From Stentor coeruleus (Eukaryota; Ciliophora; Heterotrichea; Heterotrichida; Stentoridae), in contig MPUH01000391.1 of assembly GCA_001970955.1 (NCBI GenBank), positions 1 to 58,453 of the forward strand: 58,453 nucleotides of DNA. The letters are read 5' to 3'. This document shows, piece after piece, positions 9,250 to 19,753 of this stretch. The notes under the pieces are model-generated. The model ran no database searches and was not told the DNA's origin. It saw only the letters and a program-made list of their open reading frames with translations. The position numbers and the translations under genes are program-made. Numbering within the stretch: position 1 is the stretch's first letter; each line of letters begins with the position of its first letter.

Positions 9250-10480
9250 CTCAAGATTATAAACTTTGTATTATAGCATTTTTCTCATCAGGTTGCATAG
9301 CAGGTTCAGCTTCAGCAAAAATATCAGCAACTTCGTTTGCTAGCTTCTTTAAATAATAGCTTCTGTAATTATATTCTTTTTGCTCATAATTAAATTTAGC
9401 ACTAGTATTCACATTATCAGGACTAATCACTTTAAAATTTGCATGATACAGTGCATAAAACTCTAAACTATCAATATTAGCAAAAAGATAAACGTGGGAA
9501 TGTAAATTTGTTTTTCTTTATCACGAAAAGAGTTTGATTTGAATGATAGTATTTAAACTGAAAATTAAATTCAGTTGAGATATCTTCAAGTTTGAGGAAT
9601 AGCTCGCAAACAATCATTTGAGTCATATATAATAATCAAGCTTCCAAAGTGAAAATCTCTTTTAAGAGCTCAGGCTCATTATATCTTTTCACAAATTCGT
9701 TATAATCTATTATTCCTTCTGATATTTTCCCAAGCACTTCTGTTATAAGCGCAAGCTCTTAAGCATCTTGAATTTCTTTCTGAAAGTGTTTTAAAAAGAT
9801 AAAAATACTAAATGATGCATTTGAAGCCAAAATCAAAGTTTCTAAGTGCGTAGTTGTAAAATATAATAAAGTCCCTTACTTCAGCTCTACATTCTCTGGT
9901 GAATTTGAAGTTAAGTTGTAGTAAAATCCAATCGTAAGGACTTTGATTTGCAAGAGTTATAATCCAGCCATTTATATCAATTATATAGCTTACTAAATCT
10001 TAGTTTTATTTTCTGAAGCATAATTAATTTAACTAATAAACTTTCTAAAGTAGTTTGGAATATTTATAAATTCATATTTTCAATTTTCATAAGGAAAATA
10101 GTTATTTCTATACTTAAAACGCAAGATTCTATAAAGCATTATTATAATGATGAAAGTTATTAAAATTAAGATTGAAACCCTCAAATGGTTATTATTTATT
10201 GCCTCCCTTTGATCTAATTTTATTGATTTATGATCTGATTCAGTCAGATAATTATTCTAATATATTATCGTAAGTAATTTTTCTAATTCAACAATATTGC
10301 TTATCCTGCATATGAGTATCTGAAATAATTTAGCTCATTAGTATTCTCAATATTTACTAGTCAAAAATCTTTCCTTCAGAATTAATACTTTATTTCACGA
10401 TAATATCATTCATACCTGATTAAAATTTTTAAGCCTCAATAGTTTAATATTTATTTAACTAACTTTTACTACATAAAGCA
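9250..10480 (-). pseudogene. Decayed membrane-protein gene of unknown family
   Basis: On the minus strand, frames give a long coherent but broken protein. A hydrophobic segment (VSILILITFIIIIMLY, about 10180) is followed by NYFPYEN and DLVSYIIDINGWIITLANQS (about 10000). Next come EVLGKISEGIIDYNEFVKRY (about 9700) and a C-terminal part, FANIDSLEFYALYHANFKV to AEAEPAMQPDEKNA (about 9490-9260), ending in TAA. At least four stops and three frame changes interrupt it. The whole looks like a single-pass or few-pass membrane protein with a cytosolic tail of about 300 residues. I do not recognise the family. Confidence 0.55.
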
Positions 10481-10832
10481 TTTACACAACAAGAAAACGA
10501 ACTTGGTCCCTAATCGGGGAACGATTTATTAATCTAATCTAGTATCACAGTTGTTAATTTTCAAGCCATAAATAATTCATTGAGTGGTTGAAGCAATGAT
10601 TTATCGTTATAAGAATTTTTGAAATATTAAATTTTTTAGATATCATATGTTAAGATTCAGAAGCATTCAAAATTATATCTTAGCTTAGTTAGGGAATTTA
10701 GACTTCGTTTTAGTATCACATTTAACATATAATATTATGCAACAACATAATTATTTGAATCTCAATTCTTTCCCTCTTTATATATTCTTATACTTTAATC
10801 TATTTTCATCAACTAACATCATATAATTTCAC
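10481..10832. other. Intergenic region before the GH31-like gene
   Basis: AT-rich upstream DNA. One GC-richer palindromic patch (GGTCCCTAATCGGGGAAC, 10506-10523) stands out but matches nothing known. The last 100 bp are C-rich and G-poor, as before most plus-strand genes here. Confidence 0.5.
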
Positions 10833-13295
10833 ATGGTAAAATGCAAAAGTATCTATCTCAAAAAAATCCTAACAGGTTTTTCAGTAACAATGCCTATTAT
10901 TGTCCTACTCTCTACCTTATCCATTTACCTAATAGCAAGAAATTCAATATCTTCTAATCACATCATCATTGAACTCAAACCAGATACATCTATTGATAGT
11001 GATTACCCAGTCTATAGAGTAGGCCCAATAACCTATTCTTCAGAAAACATAGTCGCAACTTTGAACCTAGAATCTCAAGGAAATCAGCTTTTTGGAGTAA
11101 ATTTACACCCTTTAAGATTAGAAGCGGTCTTTGTTGACAAAGATATTATAAGAATAATTATCCGTGATGCAGCAAAAAAGCAGTGGATGGTTGATGACTT
11201 TAATTTTACAACGAAATATAGTATCAATTTATATGATTTTTCAATATCACAATACCCTTTCAGCTTCCAAATCAAAAGGAAGTCTGATGGATATCCTGTT
11301 TTTGATACAGCTGGAATGGGATTTTACTTCTCAGAAAGGTACTTAGAAATAGAAACTATAGCTCAAGAAGGTAGATATGTATTAGGACTTGGGGAAAGGA
11401 AAGGGAATATTGTTTTAGAAGAGAAAGAGAGAAACTTTTCTATGTGGCCAAATAGTGCAAGTCCTGGTCATCACCCATTTTATGTTGAGTTAGGTGCTAA
11501 AGGTGCTCATGGAGTGTTTATGCATAATTTTAATGCAATGGAAATTCAGAATTCTAAAAAATCAGTGAAGTTCAGAGCGGTAGGAGGAATAATAGACTTA
11601 TTTGTATTCCTTGGAAACAATGGAGAAGAAGTTGTTCGTAATTTCCACAAGACCATTGGCCTTCCTGAACTCCCCCCTTTCTGGAGCTTAGGTTATTTTA
11701 TAGGTAAAAAAGGGCTTAATAAAACAGAAGATGTCTTGTCCCTTGTTCAAAAATATGAAAACAAATCTTTCCCTTTAGATGGGGTTTTTATTAATGATGA
11801 TTATTTAGAAATTGAAGAAAGCTTTGAAGTAGGTGAAAAATATGAAAATGCCAAAGCTATGATTGATCAACTGCATTCTAAGAATAAATATTTTATAGCC
11901 GAAGTCAAAAGCGCAATAACAATTGATTCCTGGGCAGGCCGGCAAGCAATGTCGAGTCTTTTACCTTTAGGAGTGAATTCTTCATTAGGCCTTGCCAGCT
12001 ACATTGACTGGTATAGTCCTGAGGCTTTGACTGATTGGCATAATTTATTAAATAATTTGACTTCAAAAATACCCCTTGATGGATTTTGGCTTACAGAAAA
12101 TTCAATAAGTTCCTATCATCGTGTAGATAAGGATTCTATGGCTCTCCTATTCACACCAAAACAAATGGTCTTAGAAAATGGGACTCTTCCTCTTAAAACA
12201 GTTCATCATAATAATTTTAAAGAAATCGATTTACACTCTTTATGGGGTAGCCAGCAAGTGATTGCTACAAGAAGTTTCAATGAAATTTTACGTCCATTTA
12301 TAATATCAGAAAACACTAGGCCAGGAATAAAAGCACATCATTTGTTTCAACAAGTTTCTGCAAGCTGGGACGATTATAGAAGTAGCATTTTTTCAGTAGC
12401 TGCATTTGATATATTTGGAATTAGGTCTGGGGCAAGTGTTTGTGGAACGACAGGAGTGATAGCAAATGAGCTTTGCACAAGATGGCATCAACTTGGAGTT
12501 TTCTATCCATTTTTTGCTCATTACAGGTCGGAAGCTGATGATTTAGGATGGCCAAGTACTATAGAAAAAGATGTGAAAAAATCTATTTATACAAGATATG
12601 CTCTAAGTATGTATATATACTCGCTTTTCTTTGAGACTAGTTTGCATGGAGGGTCAATTTTTAGGCCGATGGTTATGGAATTCTATGATGATACTATGAA
12701 AAATTACCCTGGGCAAACTATGTTGGGTGGAGCTTTGCTTGGGATTTTTGCTCTATATAGCAGCAACCAGCTTATGACTATTTATCTTCCTAGTCCCCGA
12801 TGGTTTAACTTAAAAAATGGAGAAATTTACCCCAATAAAGGTATCCAAAGCATTGATGCTGGCTCTGATGGCCTCATTCTTCTTAGAGCAGGGTACATAA
12901 TTCCTTACCAAACTGTGAACTCAGAAACTTCAATTCAAGAAATGAGACAAAAAAATATAGAAATCATTGTGGCACTAGATGAAAGTTCATCAGCTAAAGG
13001 AGTTTTTTATGTAGACGATGGATTTTCTTCTAATAGCATCAGAAATAAAAAATTTACAAAAATTATATGCACTGCCGAGCACAAAGAGCGTTTAGTTTTA
13101 ACTTTTCGTAGTGTTGTGAAAGGTTATGTTGATGAATACAAGCAGATTACACTAGTTAAAGTTTTTGGTGTTAAAAAACCTACTTTGGTACGAATTGATA
13201 AAGATGATGCTAAATTTTCATATGAGCAAAATGTTCTTAAAATTTTTATAGAAGTATCCACTTTTTCTACAACGGAAATCAGTATTTACTTATAA
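10833..13295 (+). CDS. Membrane-anchored GH31 (alpha-glucosidase family) protein, probably catalytically dead
   Basis: An 820-residue protein. Residues about 12-36 (FSVTMPIIVLLSTLSIYLIA) form a signal anchor. A GH31 N-terminal beta-domain follows, then a TIM barrel starting at PPFWSLGYFIGKKGL (about residue 285), the counterpart of P-x-W-S-L-G-F-H. The ELCTRWHQLGVFYPFFAHYR block (about 545-565) is characteristic of the family. The catalytic residues are changed. The nucleophile block D-G-x-W-I-D-M-N reads DGFWLTEN, with Thr421 in the Asp position. The acid/base block G-D-N-x-x-x-W reads QQVSASW, with Gln507 in the Asp position. The usual G-A-D-I-C-G-F reads GASVCGT. The frame is intact over 2.4 kb, so it is probably kept as a non-enzymatic, carbohydrate-binding or chaperone-like protein in the secretory pathway. 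That role is inference. Confidence 0.88.
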   Translation: MVKCKSIYLKKILTGFSVTMPIIVLLSTLSIYLIARNSISSNHIIIELKPDTSIDSDYPVYRVGPITYSSENIVATLNLESQGNQLFGVNLHPLRLEAVFVDKDIIRIIIRDAAKKQWMVDDFNFTTKYSINLYDFSISQYPFSFQIKRKSDGYPVFDTAGMGFYFSERYLEIETIAQEGRYVLGLGERKGNIVLEEKERNFSMWPNSASPGHHPFYVELGAKGAHGVFMHNFNAMEIQNSKKSVKFRAVGGIIDLFVFLGNNGEEVVRNFHKTIGLPELPPFWSLGYFIGKKGLNKTEDVLSLVQKYENKSFPLDGVFINDDYLEIEESFEVGEKYENAKAMIDQLHSKNKYFIAEVKSAITIDSWAGRQAMSSLLPLGVNSSLGLASYIDWYSPEALTDWHNLLNNLTSKIPLDGFWLTENSISSYHRVDKDSMALLFTPKQMVLENGTLPLKTVHHNNFKEIDLHSLWGSQQVIATRSFNEILRPFIISENTRPGIKAHHLFQQVSASWDDYRSSIFSVAAFDIFGIRSGASVCGTTGVIANELCTRWHQLGVFYPFFAHYRSEADDLGWPSTIEKDVKKSIYTRYALSMYIYSLFFETSLHGGSIFRPMVMEFYDDTMKNYPGQTMLGGALLGIFALYSSNQLMTIYLPSPRWFNLKNGEIYPNKGIQSIDAGSDGLILLRAGYIIPYQTVNSETSIQEMRQKNIEIIVALDESSSAKGVFYVDDGFSSNSIRNKKFTKIICTAEHKERLVLTFRSVVKGYVDEYKQITLVKVFGVKKPTLVRIDKDDAKFSYEQNVLKIFIEVSTFSTTEISIYL

Positions 13296-13494
13296 AATTT
13301 AAACATCACTAATAACTTTTAAGAATTTATTTTATGATTATTTTAACTTGGTTTGATTTTACAATAAATTCAATAGTAAGATTCTAAAGTTATAATGCTT
13401 ATAGCCAACATTTAATAATATAAACTTCTTTGTTGATTTTATCAAACAAATTCATATAAACAACTTTGATTATCAATATCTTTATTATAATCTT

Positions 13495-16467
13495 ATGAAT
13501 GAGTTTTTAGTACTTCAGGAACTATCAGTCTTAGCATCAGTTAGTAAAATCATTACTGAAAAGTTTGGTATATCTGATGAAGTCCTTTCTGAATACATAG
13601 TACACTTAGCAAAGACCCTAAAAAGTTCAGGAGAGTTAGCTGAAAAACTTGGAAAAGAAGGTCTTGAAATTAGTGAAGGTGTAGCCAAACAGATATTTTC
13701 AACAGTCAATGCAGAAAAACCAAGGCACAGAAGCAGGTCTTTACATAATATGCACAAAGGAGATGCTATTGAAGCTCAAGTAAAAATAGTGAATGATGAT
13801 GAAATAACAGTAAGTATTCCTCCAGGTATTGAAGTTCAGATACTTTGCAAAGATAATGATTATCGACGTGGAGAACGACTTCAAGTTCGAGTAAGTGAAG
13901 AAGAACCTCTGAAACTTGAGATTTTAGAGCCTGCTACAAAAGCATCAAATCCTTATTTTTCTGCGCCAAGGTCTTATGGAAAACTTACAGGGATTAAATT
14001 AGACTCAAAAACACCTTCCAAGCCTAGAATATCATCCCCTGAATTGTGGGAAGCTAATAAGCTTATTGAAGCTAATGTTTATAATCCAGCTGTGCATCCT
14101 GATATTTCTGTTTTGAGAGAAGAAGATTCACATGATTTTGATATTCAGCTTAATCAAGATGAACCTGCTTTTCTTAGAGGACAAACAGCTAAGTCAGGTT
14201 TACCAGCTGAACCGGTTAAAATTGTTAGGAATCAGGATGGAAGTATGGCTAAAAGTGCAATGCACCAGTCAACACTATCTAAAGAACGTCGCGACCTCCG
14301 TGAGCATCAACAAAAACAAGCTATGCAAAGTATCCCTAAAGATATAATGAAAGCCTGGGAAGATCCTTCAGCAGCCCCAGGGTCAAGAGCTCTAATATCC
14401 TCACTAAAAACTAGAGGAGGACAAGACATGGGAGCTATTCGTAACAAAAAGTTTTTAAACACTTCAAGAACATCAGCAACAATAACAGAACAAAGGCAAA
14501 GTTTGCCAATCTGTAAACTGAAACAATCATTAGTCGAAACTATTGGTAAATGTCGAGTTCTAGTTGTAATAGGAGAAACAGGTAGCGGAAAGACAACTCA
14601 AATAACACAATATTTAGTAGAATCAGGGTTTGCAAATAGAGGCAAAATTGCTTGTACACAACCTAGAAGAATGGCTGCAATGAGTGTGGCAAAAAGAGTC
14701 AGTGAAGAGTTCGGGTGTAAGCTTGGGACAAAAGTTGGATACTCTATAAGATTTGAAGATTGCACATCAAGTGAAACTATCATTAAATATATGACTGATG
14801 GGATGTTATTGAGAGAAGCTTTAGTTGATCGTGATCTTAATGCATATTCAGTAATAATACTTGATGAAGCTCATGAAAGGAATATTCATACAGATGTCCT
14901 TTTTGGCTTGCTTAAATCAACATTAGAGCATAGAAAAGACTTGCATCTTATTGTAACAAGTGCAACATTAGAAGCTGAGAAGTTTAGTGCTTATTTTAAC
15001 GACTGTCCTATATTTACTATTCCTGGGAGAAATTATCATGTTGAAGTGTTTTTTACTCAAGAACCTGAGGCTGATTATTTAGAAGCAACTCTAGATACAG
15101 TCACACAAATTCATCTAACTGAGCCTCCTGGGGATATTCTAGTTTTTCTCACAGGGCAAGAAGAAATTGACACGACTTGTCAAATCCTTAATGAGCGAAT
15201 GGCTGCACTTGGTGATGTTGTCCCTCCTCTTCTTGTACTTCCTGTATATTCAGCTCAGCCTTCTGAAGTTCAAAGTAGAATTTTTGACCCTGCTCCAGAA
15301 GGATCGCGTAAATGTGTTGTTGCAACTAATATAGCTGAAGCTAGTTTGACTATTAATGGAATATATTATGTTGTTGATCCTGGCTTTGCAAAAATTAAAG
15401 CTTTCAACCCAAAGCTTGGAATGGATACACTTATAGTCTCATCTATATCACAAGCTTCTGCTAAGCAGCGCGCAGGGCGTGCTGGACGTACAGGTCCAGG
15501 CAAATGCTTCCGACTTTATACTGAATCAGCTTTTAAAAATGAAATGCTCCCTTCAACAGTCCCAGAAATCCAAAGGACTAATTTAGCAAATACAGTCCTT
15601 TCTCTAAAAGCAATGGGAATAAACGACCTTTTTGGCTTCGATTTTATGGATAGACCTCCAACTCAGAGCTTAGTTAATGCAATGGAAACTTTATATGCCC
15701 TTGGATCTCTTGATGATGAAGGCTTATTAACACAACTGGGTAGAAAAATGTCTGAATTTCCACTTGAACCACAACTATCAAAAATGTTACTTACAGCTGT
15801 TGATTTAGAATGTGTTGATGAAACTATTACTATTGTAGCAATGTTGTCTGTACCTAGTGTTTTTTATAGACCACGTGATAAACAAGGAATTGCTGATCAA
15901 AAAAGAGCACGGTTTCATCAGATAGAAGGAGACCATTTGACATTACTGAATGTTTATGAGACATGGAAGGCACATAAATTTTCTAATTCTTGGTGTTATG
16001 ACAATTTTATACAGTCGCGGTCAATGAAAAGAGCTCAAGATGTAAGGACACAACTACTGTCTATAATAGAAAGGCATAATTTTGAAATAAAAAGCTCTAG
16101 AGGGGATTATGGAAGGGTAAGAAAAGCGATAACTGCAGGATTTTTTGCTCATGCGGCAAGGAAAGACCCTAAAGAAGGTTATAGAACACTTGTTGATAAT
16201 CATCAAATTTATATTCACCCATCAAGTGCTTTATTTAATAGAGCTCCTGAATGGGTAGTTTATCATGAGTTAGTATTGACAACAAAAGAGTATATGAGAG
16301 AAGTATGTGCGGTTGAGCCTCACTGGCTTGTAGATGTAGCTCCACATTTCTATAAGAAAATCGACCCTGATCAGCTAAAATCAATGCGCAAAAATAAAAA
16401 GATTGAACCTCTCTTTAATAGGTATGAAGATAAAAATGCTTGGAGGCTTACACGTCGTAAAGGCTAA
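13495..16467 (+). CDS. DHX8: DEAH-box pre-mRNA splicing helicase DHX8/Prp22
   Basis: A 990-residue RNA helicase. DHX8/Prp22 releases spliced mRNA from the spliceosome by ATP hydrolysis in the nucleus. Walker A GETGSGKT is at 360-367, DEAH at 457-460 and SAT at 489-491. The second RecA domain has [20 protein letters not shown] and [14 protein letters not shown]. The winged-helix, ratchet and OB-fold domains follow, ending with [18 protein letters not shown] and TTKEYMREV. The marker stretch MKAWEDP upstream of the helicase core and the order of blocks match human DHX8 closely. Human DHX8 is about 1220 residues. This N-terminus is shorter: the region near 85-145 ([20 protein letters not shown]) sits where the S1 RNA-binding domain should be and is only weakly S1-like. 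No intron is needed. In a genome with 15-nt introns this protein is of special interest. Confidence 0.96.
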   Translation: MNEFLVLQELSVLASVSKIITEKFGISDEVLSEYIVHLAKTLKSSGELAEKLGKEGLEISEGVAKQIFSTVNAEKPRHRSRSLHNMHKGDAIEAQVKIVNDDEITVSIPPGIEVQILCKDNDYRRGERLQVRVSEEEPLKLEILEPATKASNPYFSAPRSYGKLTGIKLDSKTPSKPRISSPELWEANKLIEANVYNPAVHPDISVLREEDSHDFDIQLNQDEPAFLRGQTAKSGLPAEPVKIVRNQDGSMAKSAMHQSTLSKERRDLREHQQKQAMQSIPKDIMKAWEDPSAAPGSRALISSLKTRGGQDMGAIRNKKFLNTSRTSATITEQRQSLPICKLKQSLVETIGKCRVLVVIGETGSGKTTQITQYLVESGFANRGKIACTQPRRMAAMSVAKRVSEEFGCKLGTKVGYSIRFEDCTSSETIIKYMTDGMLLREALVDRDLNAYSVIILDEAHERNIHTDVLFGLLKSTLEHRKDLHLIVTSATLEAEKFSAYFNDCPIFTIPGRNYHVEVFFTQEPEADYLEATLDTVTQIHLTEPPGDILVFLTGQEEIDTTCQILNERMAALGDVVPPLLVLPVYSAQPSEVQSRIFDPAPEGSRKCVVATNIAEASLTINGIYYVVDPGFAKIKAFNPKLGMDTLIVSSISQASAKQRAGRAGRTGPGKCFRLYTESAFKNEMLPSTVPEIQRTNLANTVLSLKAMGINDLFGFDFMDRPPTQSLVNAMETLYALGSLDDEGLLTQLGRKMSEFPLEPQLSKMLLTAVDLECVDETITIVAMLSVPSVFYRPRDKQGIADQKRARFHQIEGDHLTLLNVYETWKAHKFSNSWCYDNFIQSRSMKRAQDVRTQLLSIIERHNFEIKSSRGDYGRVRKAITAGFFAHAARKDPKEGYRTLVDNHQIYIHPSSALFNRAPEWVVYHELVLTTKEYMREVCAVEPHWLVDVAPHFYKKIDPDQLKSMRKNKKIEPLFNRYEDKNAWRLTRRKG

Positions 16468-17220
16468 ATTATGAGCATTAACTTTAGCTTAGCACATAAG
16501 TAGTTTTATACGAAACATGAATAAAATTTAATAAATAGTTATTATATCGATCATTATCCTAATTAAAAACTCTTTAACAAGATAGATGCTTCAAAATTTA
16601 ATTATGAGACTAGTTGAAAATAATTATCTAATGCTTATTTACAATTTATTCTATTTTACCTTAAAAATAAACTATTATAAATTGATCTTATATAAGTTAA
16701 TATTTTGATTGCTTTTCATGTTTTAAGCATATTAAGTTTGTAATCACTTATTAATAAATATGTAAATCCATTTAACTATTTTAAGCATATTAAGTTTGTA
16801 ATCACTTATTAATAAATATGTAAATCCATTTAACTATCTTATCAAATATATCTTCATATACGTACTTTTCAAATACTTTTAGCAATTTTGTTTTTTCACC
16901 AATATGCTTAATGTAAGTTAGCATGATTTATGTAATTTATACCTTAATTACTACATAAAAAAATACGTTTTTATATTAACCACTAGCTTTAAACATAATC
17001 TTATGATATTCACTTAACTTCCAAGCATTCAGCTGCAAATTCTTATTTAATCAATATGCCAATAATAAGAAAATTTATAGACTATTATTTAAATTCCTCT
17101 AATGAAGTTATTCAATCATTCCTAATACAATCAAAAAAAAAATATTCACAAAATACATCTTTAGGATTATAACTTAGCCATAAACAAACTACATATCAAA
17201 TACCTAATTATGTTTATAAA
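16468..17220. other. AT-rich intergenic region with a perfect tandem duplication
   Basis: Apart from the 58-bp duplication listed separately, this is low-complexity A/T sequence with no coherent frame. Confidence 0.6.
16721..16836. repeat. Perfect tandem duplication, 58 bp
   Basis: The unit beginning TTTTAAGCATATTAAGTTTG at 16721 is repeated immediately with no difference. Perfect identity points to either a recent event or an assembly join. Confidence 0.9.
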
Positions 17221-17646
17221 ATGAAAGCTGAAGATATAAATCATGAGCAGAAAATTGTAATCAAAGGTTCTTTATTTCTAAATGCAATTGGCATATTATC
17301 TTTTATCCCTATTATTCCAATTAATCCTGAAAACAAAATTTCTGTATGGTCTTTTGCTATTCCTTCACTATACACAGCAACAGGGATTTTAGGTACCCAA
17401 ATAAACAAAAAACAATTTAACGTAGTAACAATTCTTTATGGACAAGTTTCTATAATAATTTTGAAGCTTATAAACTTCATTATAGGAATCTTGAAAATAC
17501 TGAAAGCCGATAAAGGAAAACTGGATGGTATTAATAAAGAATATAATTCTATTATAGGTTGGCTTTGGACTATAGCATCATTTGTGATTTTGATTTTCAT
17601 GATTTATTTACTAAAAATCAGTTGCAAGTGCGGGAATAATAATTAG
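17221..17646 (+). CDS. Small four-pass membrane protein
   Basis: Unrecognised 141-residue protein. Four hydrophobic segments are visible: about residues 15-35 (GSLFLNAIGILSFIPII), 43-60 (WSFAIPSLYTATGILG), 70-92 (VTILYGQVSIIILKLINFII) and 113-132 (WLWTIASFVILIFMIYLL). A hydrophilic Lys-rich loop lies before the last one. The tail holds a C-x-C pair (KISCKCGN). The first ATG is used; an AT-rich leader precedes it. It is followed 62 bp later by a second small multi-pass protein on the same strand. The two share size and layout but not obvious sequence, so an old tandem duplication is possible. No function can be assigned. Confidence 0.7.
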   Translation: MKAEDINHEQKIVIKGSLFLNAIGILSFIPIIPINPENKISVWSFAIPSLYTATGILGTQINKKQFNVVTILYGQVSIIILKLINFIIGILKILKADKGKLDGINKEYNSIIGWLWTIASFVILIFMIYLLKISCKCGNNN

Positions 17647-17708
17647 AAATCTTTATCAATCGAATACATTTCCTTAATCTTAATATCTAGGCTATTATTT
17701 AATAAAAA

Positions 17709-18109
17709 ATGGGATCAGACCAAAAGCTCATAAGAACCGGTGCAGTAGTTTTCTTCATTGTTGGAGTCATTGAGGCAATTCTTTGGGTATATAGATTGTT
17801 TGGTTTTGATATAAACTTACTTAGTTTGTTAATAGCATTTTTTTATTTCTTTAGTGCATTTTGTGCTTATAATGCTCATCATTCATCAACTTATTTGTAT
17901 GCTTTACTTGGTTGCGAATTGGTTATCTTGTTATCCTTGGGTATTGATACTGTAATCGAGTTGTTGAGTTCTTTTTTGGAAGTTTATTTAGTGATATTAC
18001 TGATGAATCGACTTTTTGGGCTTTTATCAATATTATTTATTCATTTGCTGTCCTTTTTATTTGTGTTTTCCTGACTATAGCAACTGGTAGGTATAGGAAA
18101 AATAATTAA
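17709..18109 (+). CDS. Small four-pass membrane protein, frame broken at a T run
   Basis: Unrecognised protein starting MGSDQKLIRTGAVV. The uninterrupted frame ends at 18074 after 121 residues, but its last 40 residues are unlike a natural C-terminus. Adding one base to the six-T run at 17972-17977 moves translation into another frame. That frame gives FGSLFSDITDESTFWAFI, a fourth membrane segment (FAVLFICVFLTIA) and a basic tail GRYRKNN ending at TAA 18107-18109. The corrected product has about 133 residues with four membrane segments, like its upstream neighbour. The simplest reading is a homopolymer sequencing or assembly error; a recent frameshift mutation is the alternative. Confidence 0.65.
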
Positions 18110-18489
18110 TTTTAGTTAGTTTGATTTTTTTAGTGTTAAATTTCAGATGTGAGGTAATTATTGTAATAGTTTATACATGTAAATCATATATGATAAATTT
18201 TATTTGGACATATGATTTTGTATTTATTTTGGAAGTGATAGTTTCTCTGTAGAGAAATTTAAGACAAAGAGATTTTTATTAGAATAATGCAGGTCTATTA
18301 GGAAAATCCTCATGAAATATATTATTTCAATTTTTTGTAGATAAAACCAAAGATAAAGGTAATTTATATGCTAATGGCTTTATATAAACTAATATTAAGT
18401 TATTCCGGCCGAATTATAGGCTTAAATTAACCTTAAATTATTTACCTACCTAAAAATGCTTTATATAGAGTCTACGTGCATATACTCCT

Positions 18490-19740
18490 CACAAAGTGCA
18501 CAGTAATATATTGTTGAGGAGTTTATTCCTTTTCTCCAGCATATTTTTCATTTGAATTTTGATTCAGCTTTAGCAGAGGAGTTTATTCCTTTTCTCCAGC
18601 ATATTTTTCACTTGAGTTTTGATTCAGCTTTAGCAAGCCTATGCTCACTTACTATACCTTTTTTGGCCTTTTCTTGGGTTTCATAGTAACCGGCAAGGAT
18701 TTTTAGCTGAATCCACCCTAAAACCAAGGAAACTTCTATTAGATTTTGCATGTCTTCATAAATTATAAAACATTGAAAATAACAATTTCTAGCAGCTGGA
18801 TGAATAATGTTTCCAACATTTCCTGTGATAAAGCTTATCAAAAATATCAACACCATTCATCTAAGTGCTACATTTTGATATGATTAAGGGCATTTTCTTC
18901 ATTGCAGCTTGATCATTTATAAACTTCTCTTTAGGACAACTTGGCTTTTATAAAATGTAGAAAGCAAGAAATGATTTTTTGTTATTACAAAGGAAAAGAG
19001 AAAATATTGATTTCATAAAAACTCCTACTTATTTCTTTACTGATTTGCTTTTTATATATACCTAAATCAGGCAGTTTCTTCTTATTATACCAGTTGCAAA
19101 TATGCCTTTATCCTTCAAGTCCCTAAAAGTAGGAAAAGATGAACAATAGTTGTCCATAAATATATGATAATTATTGTTTTAAAATCCTTCAACCAAATTA
19201 TTGCACAAATTCCTGGTTTTAAATTCTTCCTGGTCTGATCCTGAAAATCTTATGCTTTAGGCAGTACCCAGTCATTGATTCACATAATAAAAATTCCTTG
19301 GATCCATACTTAGTTGGTTTCATAGACTTTTCTTTTCTTTATCGTCAAGATGATAAAGCAAGTCTTGTATTTACCTTATTTTCTTGAAGAATCCAGCTTG
19401 CTTTAGGCATGCTTTGAAATTTTTATAGTGTTCGTAGCAATTGGGTATTTAGTTCTATTAATTAATACAGAGTTCACGACTGTGAACGATATATTTTCTA
19501 ACTAACTAGCAATTGGGTATTCAGTTCTAGATGTGTTATAGGTGCTTTCTGGTTTGGTACAATGGATGGATACTATTCTTTGGCAGGGTAGCTTCCATCC
19601 TTGGAAGCCTACTTCGCTCAGAAACCATTCTATGCGTTATTCATGAAATATTTGGAGTGCTATCTCTGATAGTTTTCTTAGTTTGAACTTAAGTATTTAA
19701 TCTAGTCTGTGTTTCCGAATGTAGGATGATTATATAATCA
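18490..19740 (-). mobile_element. piggyBac transposase relic 2, the most complete copy
   Basis: Minus-strand frames give piggyBac transposase blocks in the correct order. KPTKYGSKEFLLCESMTGYC (about 19325-19266) matches K-P-x-K-x-G-x-K-x-x-x-L-x-x-x-x-T-G-Y. LVEGF (about 19200) is followed by NYHIFMDNY, SSFPTFRDLKDKGIFATGII and RRNC (about 19165-19075), matching the Y-x-D-N-x-Y-T-S second catalytic Asp block and the G-x-x-x-x-G-T-x-R-x-N-R motif. MNGVDIFDKLYHR (about 18860-18820) matches the M-G-G-V-D-x-x-D third block. N-terminal pieces lie near 19500-19690. Many stops and frame changes make it non-functional. A 60-bp duplication lies at its 3' end. Terminal repeats were not found. Confidence 0.8.
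18516..18635. repeat. Tandem duplication, 60 bp, two differences
   Basis: GAGGAGTTTATTCCTTTTCT begins at 18516 and again at 18576. The two 60-bp copies differ at two positions (TTTGAATTTT versus CTTGAGTTTT). It sits at the end of piggyBac relic 2. Confidence 0.9.
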
Positions 19741-19753
19741 CCATAATAATCTA

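Noticed and set aside
18608..18856. 82-codon minus-strand frame with a good-looking membrane start
   Set aside because: It lies inside piggyBac relic 2 in a different frame from the recognisable transposase blocks, so it is a shadow.
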